The notes under the pieces are model-generated. The model worked only from the letters and a program-made list of their open reading frames with translations, ran no database searches and had not been told where the DNA came from. Shown here piece by piece: positions 54,801-64,000 of a DNA stretch of 64,000 nt (position 1 is its first letter; each line of letters starts with the position of its first letter). Source of the stretch: Aurelia coerulea (lineage: Eukaryota > Cnidaria > Scyphozoa > Semaeostomeae > Ulmaridae); the NCBI GenBank assembly GCA_039566865.1, contig CM076943.1, forward strand, positions 20,804,501 through 20,868,500, written 5' to 3'. The translations under genes were made by a program, and so were the position numbers.

Positions 54801-57800
54801 CAAAAAATTCCTTCGTCTCCCAGTGTCAATGTTTATAATTTCACTAACTTGAAAAGAATCTTGCGGTGAATGTCTAGATTGATGAAAAACAATATTGAAG
54901 TATGGGAAGGGAGTTTCACGATACAGTATATTACTGCTTATATACTGCTTATATACTCATCTACTGTATAACTTATATACTGTTGCACTTTCTTCTTTCA
55001 TTGGAATAGCGGGGATGAATCATGGTTTTGTGACAATGGGTATTGTTGAGGACATTTGCTACGAACTCGTTTTCAAATTTTCCTTGCTAACAGCATTACT
55101 CTTATCAGAAACATGAAATGAGATAGAAATTGGTATCAATATTTTAGTATGCACCATAAAAATTTCTATGTTTTTGACTCATTTTAGAGTTTCTGATTTG
55201 ATTTCTTCAGGTTCCTTGTAAGAGTTTCGTATCTAGAGATTTACAATGAAAATGTTCGAGATCTATTGGGCAAAGATCAAAAAGCAAAATTAGAGGTAAA
55301 TATGTACAATTTTTCTTTATCTTTTCAATCTTCGTTCTTATAATTATTACCTGGATATCATTAGAAAGAAGACAAATTGTGCTTTCAGGTGGTATGCGTC
55401 GAATTGATTAAAGGAACTGGGTCACGTAAAGTAAACAAACTTCTTTCGAAACGACGATTTTGCAGCTTTTTTGACAGGCCATATCAGCCAGATTTTCCAC
55501 TATTTTTCTCAAAATGAAAGTGCTATTTTGAAGATGAACTCTTAAACTTCAAAGAGAAACAAACGAAACAACCATACGTTGTAAGATTGCAAAGATATTA
55601 GTGGATTTTGGTAGTAACTTTATTGTGGATTCACCCCATCCACCAAAATCTGTGCAGTACACAATGGCCACGTGTGGGCAACAATATAGATTATAGAGTT
55701 TACGGTTACGTGACCCAGCCCCTTTAAAATATCACCATTTTCTGTAGGATCTTGAATAGAGCTGGGTTTCGTTCTTTCTGAAACACCCTGTATGTTCTGC
55801 TCACGACTCACCAGGAGTTTTCTCTAACTCAACAGAAAAGAGCTGTACTAGATCTGTTTAAGTCAGATACGTATTTTAGAATGCGATTATTCAAGAACAG
55901 TTTGCTGTTTTAGAAATTTATAAAAACATAGCAGTGCGAGAATTATCACTTTTTAAATAAAATTGATCTAATGTATCAAAACTCTTCGACTAACATGGTG
56001 CACAAAGAGTCAATTGAGACTGTTTCCCTTTCACGAAACTGTTAGAAAGATTCTGAGTACGTGAGCACGATCAATTTTACTGTTTGAGCACGATCGATTT
56101 TACTGTTTCATGCATTAAAAGATAAATTGAGATTTAGAAATTGCGAAATAACTTTAATCCATTGAATCAAATCAGTACGAATAGACCACTGGTAGTTTTG
56201 TGTGCGTTAATTCCGAAACAAGCTACCTATACGCGTTTGAGCTACATGGCTGAAAAATTGAGTTTTGCACGAGAGATATATCTACCGCATGTATGAAAGA
56301 AATCAGGCGTTGTCGAGATCTGTTTTGATTAAAGACTACAAAGATCATTTTTTAGGACATGTAGGCCTACTTTGCTCTGAAATTACTTAATCAGTTTACC
56401 ATTTTAATGTCCTGGATTGAGTCGGAACGAAAGTGTCTTTACCATTTTCTTCCAAGGATAGAGCGGGGTAGACTTACGACATATCGCAACGACAGTTCCA
56501 GATATCGCAACGACAACAACAACAACACTTTTTACACAGTTTCTACATGTTTTTAATTGAGTTGGATTTTTTATCAGTCTATCAATAATCAGTCTAAGAG
56601 CGGGGGAATTTCCATATAATAGAGGATCGCTGAATTCTTTATTAACGGTCTTACCCTTGTAGCATAAATTGTGATTTGTTTGGAGGTCTGTTTTGAACTC
56701 TTAAAGAAAAAAGAAAACACTGTTGATCAAGCCCCCTTATTTGTCAGGTTTAAAACATTGGCAGTGAAAGAAGCCATCCTCTAGGGATGCGCCAACAAAT
56801 TACAAATTTTTTCTTGCCTCTAGAAATATATACTGTGCATGGCTTGTTTGAGGTCTAATACAGACCTACTTAATTACAAATGTTTGATGCTTAAAACGGG
56901 AGGAAAGAGATTGAAATTTCTGCTTCTTTTTCAAAATTTTTCAACAATTTTAAAAATGACAACAATAACCATATTTTTGAACCGAGGTACATATCTTTCA
57001 TTCGATTTAAATTATATTATTTGACATTGTTAATAATTGATTATTGACCCGAAGGCCTGGCACGACCAAAACATTCGGTTGAGACTGGAACCATTATCAA
57101 CCAAGGTCCAAAGAGAAAAGTTGACCTGTTCTGCTATTACGATGACATCTGTTACGTTGAAATTGACCTGTAATTCATGACCACATATTTTGCAAGCGCA
57201 GCACTATGCTGCATGTTTATGCCACAAAGGCCTATCTCCTTGCTCTTAGGTTTCGAGTTATTTCGGCGGAAGTCTTTAGTTTATAGGCACTGTTGCCATG
57301 TAGCGTGAAATGGTTATGTTCACACTTCCTCTTTGTTGCGCTCTTGTTAACGTTTTATTTTAGAAATTTTCCCAAAGCTAAAAATGGTTATTTTTCAATC
57401 GAATCACCTTGGAATCTTTTACCGTTGTCGAAAGGAGATCCTGCCTTAAACGCCGGTTGGATCTTAAATTATCATTCTGATCATTATAGGTCCATATTAC
57501 TGTACAGGATGTCCCAAAAAATTGTGCCCCATTTGAATGAAGATTGTGACAAAACGGCAAACGATTCTTGCCAAACTTTTGCATGATGTTATTCTTCAGA
57601 TATTCAATTAAAGTTTGAGACCATCCCCTTAAAAATCCGTTGAAAAATGATGGAGCTATGACCTTCAGGAAACCAGTGGTTGGCCATTTTGTCTTACTAT
57701 TTTGCAGCGATAAATAGCTTCATGGATGGACTGAAACAGCAGTCTCCAATATCATAGCTCTCGTGAAAATTCCGATAATCATCAGAGAGTTCAACTATTT

Positions 57801-60800
57801 CTGATCCCACAAATACTTATTTCTTATCTCACGTGAAGCTTTTTATCACTGCAAAATAGTAAGAGAAAATGGCCGACCGCTGGTTTAAGTCATCAGGCAA
57901 ATTTCCCAGGGGGGGGGGGGTACTCTGGTATATTCAGGATAGGGATGCTCATGGGATAATTTTTTGGGTCTAAAATTCAGGCAAGGATTTTTTTTTGGTC
58001 AATGATTTGTACAGTTATTTTTTTGGGTTCAAGAAATTCTGGCTTACTTTTTTGGGTCTCAAATATGAGAAAAAGTAAAAAAATTGGGAAAATAAAATTT
58101 ACAAACAAAATTAGAGTCAAGTAACAGTACTGAAATCAAAAAACATAAATATCCAAACACATTATGAGAAATCTAATCAGTTGGTGCACTTTTAGGCAGA
58201 TTTAAGATACTGACTTCATAACTTTTGGGTATGAAACGTCGGAAAAATTATTTTGTTGGGTCTATTTTCATGCTAGAAATCATTTTTTTGGGTTGATGCG
58301 TTGTACCCCAGCCTGAGCACCCCTATCCTTGATATACCTGAGTACCCCTCCTGGGGCAAATTTAGTCTTCTGACAGTCATAGCTCCATCATGTTTCAACG
58401 GATTTTTACGGGGATGGCAGCAAACTTTATTTGAGCATCTGAAGAGTAACATCATATAAGAATTTTGTGAGAATCTTTTGCCGTTTTGACGCAATCTTTA
58501 GGCAAGCAGGGCACTTTTTTTGGGACACCCTGTAGTTCAGAGATGTGTACTATAAGAGTCGGATGCAAAAAATGAAAAGTTTTCGAAGCACACTAAAGGC
58601 CTGATGAAAAGATCACTGATGCGATAAGAGAAGTCTTCCTATTTTTGCATCCAACTCTAATAGTGGCTGCGGTCACACTATTGTATTTTCCCGTTGTAAT
58701 ACGAATTGCTTCACTTTCTTGCAATTTGTTTTTGTAGCCAGAAAGTACGGCAACATAACGGTACAATGACTCCCGGTCACACAGTGATATGATTTATCAT
58801 GTGACAACTACGCAAGGCTGTGATTGGTTCATTTTCCAAAACAACGCTAAAATATACCTCAGGACCTTGTTTTGCCCGTTGCTTTGCATCTGATAATTTT
58901 CTTATGGAATCAGCTTTCAGGACCAAAGCGCTGTAACAGCGTTGTATGTGAAAACGAAATGCGGTCACATATCACAGCGTAGTTAACCCGTTGTTTTGAA
59001 GGTATACAACGAGGTAAAAACGTCTAGTGTGACCGCAGCCAGTATCTATCTTTTGGTACAAATTTTTACCAATTTCTCTGTATTTCAAATATTTTTTAAA
59101 GGTTAAAGAGCGACCAGATGTTGGTGTTTACGTTAAAGATCTTTCATCTTATGTTGTCAATAATGCTGATGATATGGACAGGACTATGACAACTGGAAAC
59201 AAAAATCGTAAGTTTTTAAAGCAGTCACTTCAATAATTGTATTTTCAGCTCCCAGACGTCGCTTGTGGATTATTTAGTTTTATGTATTTGCGAAGTTGAA
59301 TTGAACTGTATGGTCCAATGAGAATAATTTTCATCTTTTATGATGACTTCTTTTGAGCAGGTTTTTGAACAACTGAAGCCCGGGGGGGTACTTCACATAT
59401 TTTGGGTACGGGGACGTGCCATCGGGAAGGGTATCGATTTTCGCGATTTTGGTATAAGGAACGGTATCGATTTTCACGATTTTGGTATAAGGAACGGTAT
59501 CGATTTTCGCGATTTTGGTTTAAGGAACGATTTTGGTATACTTTTTCGGAAAATTGGTATAAAGTCGGGTATACTTTTTCGCAAAATTGGTATAAGGAAC
59601 GGGTATGTTTTTGAAGCTTCGATGGCACGTCCCCGACCAAAACCTGGTCAAGTAACCCCCCCGGGAACTGAAGATGCAATAGACGTTTTTACTTGCAAGA
59701 AAAGAGGTTTGGATCGAGCGTCCAAATCTGGTAAACTTTGGGAAGGAAAATGAAAGAATGACCCCCGTTCTCAGTAGATACACTGCTAGCTGTGGCATGA
59801 AGTTGCTAAAAATTATTTGGTTGCAGGCTGTCCTGACTTGTAGCTTAGTTTAATGTTTGTATGCTGTTCGTTCTGTTTTTTGACCCCTTTACACACTGTT
59901 CTGGTATTGTCCTTGTTTTTTGTTTCATGTTATGGCCTTGGGGTAGTCGTGCCACTTCGCTCCTCTTGGTATCGTCTCGGTAGTGTCGTATAGTTGTAAT
60001 TAGAGAGTATAGTAGGAGGTATCATTGTATTATACATTTTTATCTTGAATATAAAGAAAAAAAAAAGTTGCTTCGGAGCTCAACACTTTTCAGAGAGGTC
60101 GTTATCAACTACTTTGCGCAAAGTGAGTTAGCAATGGTTTAATTTACACATAGGCAAGTGTTAGTGGTCTTTTTGCTTTGTTTCTCGGAATTTTCATTCA
60201 TTTTTAGCTGACTTTTCTCTTGTTTGAATAACCACGGTTGAAAACACAAACTCTCAGATTTGCGAAGTCGCAAAATCAAACCCTTGTATACTTGCACTGC
60301 GTTTTGAAACTGTTGCACTACAAAATCAGCTAATGATGAATGAAAATAATGAGAAACAAGGCCAGGAGGCAAGTAAAACTTGCTGATGTATGGACCACTC
60401 ATAAGTCAATTTGAGCAAAGTTTTCATTGCTTAACTTTGTGAAAAGTGTTCTGAGAACCGAAGGATCTTCTTGCCACAGCTAGCAGGTATCTACCAACAA
60501 CGGGGATGGGGGATCATTACTTCGTTATATTTTTCAATATTTTTCAAAGTTTACCAGATTTGGTCGCTCGATCCCAGGGCGTTATTTTCTCCGTGACCGC
60601 ATGACCATTGGTCAAAGGAAATCACAGGACAGGACATTTTTCTCACAGGAAATTTTCAGTCATGAAGAGGAAATTTGACGTTTCCATCCATATCACAGGA
60701 AGAAACTGAATCGACCCAAACCTCTTTTTTTAGCAAGTAAAAAGGTCTATTGTACCTGTCTTTATTAAGCTGAAGTAAACGGGAATCAAGAATTGTATCA

Positions 60801-63209
60801 CGATGACATTTGTCCACTGTTTTTATTGAGCTGCTGGGAACTTACTCCCTAATAGTTTTTGAAAATGTTCCTGCTGAGTTCTCCGGCTGTCTAATTTGTT
60901 TCTTCATCACCACATTCTGACGACAACGAATTTGCTTGGCGTTTCATGTTTTATGATACCGAAACTTGGAAATCTGATCAAAACAGACATTTTTCATGCA
61001 CCTTAGCAAGGAATAAAGTTTTCTTGCTTGTCATTGTTGGTGGCTCATAAAATACCTGTACCATAACCGTCCACCTTTCTTGTTGTTACTCTTGCACATC
61101 AAGCGATTATAACAGAGTGCCGAAGCCAAGAAGACAGGTCATTAATCTTCTGTTTATTTGCAGGATCTGTCGGTTCCACCAACATGAATGCGACATCATC
61201 AAGATCTCATGCAATTTTCACCATAACCATTGAAAGAAGTGAAAAAGGCCTAGATGGACAGCAACATTTGCGTATGGGCAAACTTCATATGGTTGATTTG
61301 GCGGTACGTCAATTGACTCGGAAGAAGCAATCTTTCGTCCTAAAAAATGCTTGGAATTGGAATATGCTTTTCATTTCATTCATTTTGTATCAGGAATTAT
61401 TCTACCGGGTGCGCCAAAATAAACTGTGCACCTTTGGCACGCCACAATAAATCGTACATTGATCCAATGTAGAAGATTCATGACTTAATCTTTAGCAAAA
61501 AGCCTGAATTGGATTCTAGGATTTTTTACAAATTTTTCTATTTTCAGTTTTTAGAGCTAGAAGCGAGTTTCTTAACTTTTTTCGTTCTCGAAATCACTGA
61601 AAACGATCAAAAAACGTCGATCAAATTTTCTAAAGAATTGACATGAATGGACAAAGAGAAAACTTGTTCATCATGATTTGGGATTTAGAAATCGATTAAT
61701 TGTATCGATTAATCAATTTCTACATCCCAAATCACCATGAAAAGGCTTTCTCTTCGTCCATTCATGTCGATTCTTTAGAAAATTTGATCTATGTTTTTTT
61801 TATCGCTTTCAGTGTTTTCGAGAACGAAAATTTTAAGAAACTCGCGTCTGGCTCTAAAAACTGAAAACAGAAACATTTGCAAAAAATCCTGAAATCTAAT
61901 GCAGGCTTTTTGCTAAAGATTAAGTCATGAATCTTCAAAGTCGGTCCAGTGTACGATTTATTGTGGCCTGCCAAACGAGCATAGTTTATTTTGGCGCACC
62001 CGGTATGAATAAAACTGAATTAATGTTCAAACATGGTGATCATAACGTCCTTTGTTATCCCTTTGGAGTCAAAACGGGCCATTGTTTAATTGTAGCTTAC
62101 TTTACCTTGTCCAAAATTTTACAACAACAAAAACACTTCAAATGTTGGTTTGTATTGTATGCAAAAAGGACGATTACAAATCAGTTTTATAGTATCCATC
62201 TACTAGACTGGCTACATGAGTAAAATATCAGCACTTTGATGCGAATTGACATAAGCACGACGTTTTGAGCATAGCCCGTTATCAAGCCTAATAACGGGCT
62301 TAATAACGGGCTATGCTCGAAACGTCGTGCTTATTTCAATTCGCATCAAAGTGCTTATATTTTACTTTATTTACTTGTTTATCATTGTACAATTGCACTA
62401 CACGCAACAAGAAGATTTTTTGGCTACATGAGTGCCAGTTTTCCGCATCGAATTTAATAAACTGCTTGAGAAAGAATGCAAAAAATAGACTAAAGATGTT
62501 AACGAATACCAGGAATTTCGTCATAAGTCTTATCCTGTACTCGGAGCAGTGACGAAGTTGCAATCCTCATCTTCTTGCCAGTCATCTCCATAGATTTGGT
62601 TTGTAATGTACAATTTGTTTTTATTTCAGGGATCAGAACGGCAAGCAAAGACTGGTGCTGATGGAATCAGATTAAAAGAAGCAAATAACATCAATCTATC
62701 GCTGTCAACTCTTGGAAATGTGATTTCTGCATTAGTTGATGGAAAAAGTACACACATTCCCTACAGGAATTCGAAACTGACAAGGCTTCTGCAAGATTCG
62801 CTTGGAGGGAATTCAAAGACTGTTATGGTATGATTTGCTCTCATCTATACAAAATATTTTCAATTCTACCTGATTTTGTTTGGGTCTGTCTCACATTTGC
62901 TGTCCCCAACTGCAGCCCCACAGCGTTAAAAATTGTTGTACTAAATCTTGAGAATTTAGTCGACAAAGGGCACATTATTTCGCTCGAAAGTAGAGAATAA
63001 ATCGAAATTTGCAACTGTATATTGAAAGACAAGTTTTGGGTTTCCAATTGTGTCAGCCTGATATTGTTATTTCACGATGTCAACTTATAGCAAATGATTT
63101 ATTTTGCTTTATTTTACGATGGATCTTATGCATAAACTTTATATTTTGATTAGATTGCGAATGTTGGCCCAGCTCACTACAATATTGATGAGACAATCAG
63201 TACATTAAG
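51828..63209 (+). CDS. KIF3A: Kinesin-II motor subunit KIF3A (5' eight exons, motor domain)
   Basis: KIF3A pairs with KIF3B and KAP3 in heterotrimeric kinesin-II, the anterograde intraflagellar transport motor that builds cilia. Exons: 51828-51833 (probable), 53067-53328, 54473-54617, 55211-55295, 59102-59217, 61164-61303, 62630-62827, 63154-63209, all with GT-AG borders and compatible phases. Motifs in order: [35 protein letters not shown] (P-loop); [27 protein letters not shown]; switch [16 protein letters not shown]; switch II DLA|GSE split by an intron; [48 protein letters not shown] and the loop sequence fit KIF3A better than KIF3B. About 336 codons are present; neck, stalk and tail lie beyond the right edge. 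Introns hold at least eight mobile elements. Switch I reads NATSSRSH where most kinesins have NEHSSRSH. Confidence 0.92.
51938..52459. mobile_element. MULE-like foldback MITE, copy D (KIF3A intron 1)
   Basis: ATGATAGGGCTCAAATC and GATTTGAGCCCTATGCT ends. TGTTGGTAC is repeated at 51929-51937 and 52460-52468; six extra bases sit at the left border. Confidence 0.8.
52652..52971. mobile_element. G-run hAT-like MITE, copy 6 (KIF3A intron 1)
   Basis: CCCGGGGGGG...GGTACTTGAC to AAGTACCCCCCCCGGG, opposite orientation to copy 5. Flanks ATGAAATG and ATAAAATG differ at one base. It ends about 95 bp before exon 2. Confidence 0.8.
53067..53328 (+). CDS. KIF3A: KIF3A exon 2
   Basis: Acceptor TTTCAAATTGCAG, donor GTATGC. 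Encodes the first beta strands of the motor (VRVIVRCRP to VIEGYN). Confidence 0.93.
54242..54427. repeat. 93-bp perfect tandem duplication in KIF3A intron 2
   Basis: Two identical copies begin CTGAGGGGTAGGGGTAGGG at 54242 and 54335 and end GCAGATAAAGACC, about 45 bp before exon 3. Confidence 0.9.
54473..54617 (+). CDS. KIF3A: KIF3A exon 3 (P-loop)
   Basis: Acceptor TTTGATTTGTAG, donor GTATTT. Carries GQTGTGKT, the nucleotide-binding P-loop, and the kinesin-II-type [12 protein letters not shown]. Confidence 0.93.
55211..55295 (+). CDS. KIF3A: KIF3A exon 4
   Basis: 85 bp, acceptor TTTCTTCAG, donor GTAAAT. Encodes [13 protein letters not shown] and the start of LLGKDQ. Confidence 0.93.
55412..55723. 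mobile_element. TTAA-flanked element, 312 bp (KIF3A intron 4)
   Basis: AGGAACTGGGTCACGTAA and TTACGTGACCCAGCCCCT ends with TTAA on both sides (55408-55411, 55724-55727). Confidence 0.75.
55728..57504. other. KIF3A intron 4, no further feature
   Basis: AT-rich intron with a short ACAACAACAACA tract near 56515. No exon or RNA gene is seen. Confidence 0.5.
57505..58532. mobile_element. TA-type element (CAGGATGTCCCAAAAAA) with nested MITE (KIF3A intron 4)
   Basis: CAGGATGTCCCAAAAAATTG and TTTTTTTGGGACACCCTG ends, TA on both sides (57503-57504, 58533-58534). Inner blocks (ATGGAGCTATGACC, inverse ATAGCTCCATCATG) continue the inverted repeat. A G-run MITE is inserted at 57905-58355. Confidence 0.8.
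57905..58355. mobile_element. G-run hAT-like MITE, copy 7 (nested)
   Basis: CCCAGGGGGG...GGTACTCTGG to CTGAGTACCCCTCCTGGG. GCAAATTT is duplicated exactly (57897-57904, 58356-58363). Confidence 0.85.
58665..59040. mobile_element. Inverted-repeat element ending 61 bp before KIF3A exon 5
   Basis: GGCTGCGGTCACACTA and TAGTGTGACCGCAGCC ends with AGT on both sides (58662-58664, 59041-59043). Non-coding. Confidence 0.7.
59102..59217 (+). CDS. KIF3A: KIF3A exon 5
   Basis: Acceptor ATTTTTTAAAG, donor GTAAGT. Encodes [15 protein letters not shown] and NNADDMDR. Confidence 0.92.
59379..59665. mobile_element. G-run hAT-like MITE, copy 8, with 33-bp internal repeats
   Basis: CCCGGGGGGGTACTTCACAT to GTAACCCCCCCGGG. 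AACTGAAG is duplicated exactly (59371-59378, 59666-59673). Inside, a 33-bp unit (GATTTTCGCGATTTTGGTAT) recurs three times and a related TTTTTCGGAAAATTGGTAT unit twice. Confidence 0.85.
59676..60752. mobile_element. Inverted-repeat element in KIF3A intron 5
   Basis: CAATAGACGTTTTTACTTGC and the inverse GCAAGTAAAAAGGTCTATTG mark the ends. Further inverted blocks inside are CCAAATCTGGTAAACTTTG and CACTGCTAGCTGTGGCA. Borders are approximate and no target duplication is clear. Confidence 0.55.
61164..61303 (+). CDS. KIF3A: KIF3A exon 6 (switch I)
   Basis: Acceptor TTATTTGCAG, donor GTACGT. Encodes [20 protein letters not shown] and ends in the DLA of switch II. Confidence 0.93.
61405..62003. mobile_element. 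Palindromic TA-flanked foldback element, copy 2 (KIF3A intron 6)
   Basis: Same termini as 502-1103 (CCGGGTGCGCCAAAATAAAC), TA on both sides (61403-61404, 62004-62005). Arms are about 290 bp. Confidence 0.85.
62222..62420. mobile_element. 199-bp insertion with hairpin and 13-bp target duplication (KIF3A intron 6)
   Basis: TGGCTACATGAGT stands at 62209-62221 and 62421-62433. The insert is a hairpin (arms GCACTTTGATGCGAATTGA... about 65 bp, loop around 62288) followed by a tail ending in a short T run. Length and duplication size suggest a retroposed small element. Confidence 0.65.
62630..62827 (+). CDS. KIF3A: KIF3A exon 7
   Basis: Acceptor TTTTTATTTCAG, donor GTATGA. Encodes [12 protein letters not shown] to LGGNSKTVM. 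Confidence 0.94.
63154..63209 (+). CDS. KIF3A: KIF3A exon 8
   Basis: 56 bp, acceptor TTTTGATTAG, donor GTAAAC. Encodes [19 protein letters not shown], near the end of the motor. Confidence 0.92.
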
Positions 63210-64000
63210 GTAAACGATAGATTTCTTCTTTGTTTAGAAGCTGATTTTCATTTTGATTTTTACGTGTTCAGTCTCCGTTTCATAATTGTTGTGCTGGAAA
63301 ACGATAGAACGTGCCCCAATGTTTTGTCCTTGCTGTCGAAATTCTTTGTTTCTGCTGTCCGCACTGCTGAATCTTTCAATGTATCCGCCGTGTTTTCTTA
63401 TGTGCCATCTTTAAACAAATTTTTTAGTAAGATGTCTCAGTTTTGTAGATGGCCTTATCAATGCTTTCAGTGTAAACATAAATCTGTACACCGTAAAGGC
63501 TATATAAAGCCCTCTCTCTACGAAGCCCCCTCTCTATTAAGCCCCCTCTCTATTAACCCTATCCAGACTGGGCTTTTTTAGCTACTAGAAGACTGGGGGG
63601 GGGGGCTCATTCAGCCCCCCCTCTCTAAAATCGCCATTCCTTCACTTACGAAGACGAAACTCACCATGCAGGTAGCCGTACTTATGATCTATCATTTCTA
63701 GTAAAAAAATTTCTAAAAATAGATATGACGTCATAATTATTCAGGACCAACTGGCACGTGTCCACGAAAAAAATGAAAAAAACAACTTTTTTTTAAATCT
63801 TTATAATTTTCTAAGAATGATTCATGAAACCAAATTATGCCTATCAAAGCATTGTTAGAAGGTGAAAATATACTTATAAAGTGAAAAATTTGATTTTCGC
63901 AAATTCAAGATGGCGGACAAAGAGATTAAAAATCTTGTTTTTCAGAAAAATGACAAATGCAGCCATATTAGAGAATTTCTCCATAGTTTACAATGAAAAC
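63210..64000. other. KIF3A intron 8 with the start of a foldback element
   Basis: No exon is visible. From about 63496 repeated GAAGCCCCCTCTCTA-type boxes mark the left end of an element related to 49431-49852, and a G run follows at 63594. The right end is outside the window. Confidence 0.5.

Noticed and set aside
59338..59753. Open frames on both strands (113 and 137 codons)
   Set aside because: They follow the 33-bp internal repeats of a MITE.

Overview
The window is nuclear DNA from an invertebrate animal. It is AT-rich, its genes have GT-AG introns, and it carries metazoan gene families (a Kelch-like BTB adaptor, a rhodopsin-type GPCR and the kinesin-II motor subunit KIF3A). An exceptional load of short inverted-repeat DNA transposons fills the introns and gaps. 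The style of repeats makes me lean to an anthozoan cnidarian, but nothing here proves the taxon.

Layout, left to right. 1-5.5 kb: 5' part of a KLHL1/4/5-type gene on the minus strand (two exons; later kelch exons lie off the left edge). Its first intron holds an 84-bp minisatellite and a duplicated splice donor. 5.7-15.3 kb: no confident gene; foldback and MITE-type elements, tRNA-derived SINE heads and a large inverted pair of repeats. 15.3-16.6 kb: an intact single-exon orphan GPCR, followed by a 144-bp satellite (16.8-18.4 kb) and a 182-bp tandem repeat (19.2-20.0 kb). 20-26 kb: more nested small elements. 26.2-32.7 kb: a young BEL/Pao LTR retrotransposon (LTRs differ at one base of 548) with its reading frame broken at two places. 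33.6-40.4 kb: a 6.7-kb DNA transposon with 592-bp terminal inverted repeats, a perfect 9-bp target duplication and a spliced gene encoding a Cys-cluster region, a large putative transposase and a RING finger; I could not place it in a named superfamily. 46.3-48.1 kb: a MULE-transposase-derived SWIM zinc-finger protein that seems to lack catalytic acids, next to a MULE-like MITE. 50.8-51.1 kb: a small unrecognised ORF divergent from KIF3A. 51.8-63.2 kb: eight exons of KIF3A covering nearly all of the motor domain; the gene runs off the right edge.

The most notable pattern is the set of small-element families that can be sorted by target duplication: 8 bp (hAT-like, termini of CCCGGGG runs plus GTACT, at least eight copies), 9 bp (MULE-like foldbacks, four copies), TA (mariner-like, CCGGGTG termini), TTAA, and TTA. 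Several are nested, which gives a relative order of insertion. The host genes do not form an operon or pathway; KIF3A is a ciliary motor and KLHL a ubiquitin-ligase adaptor.
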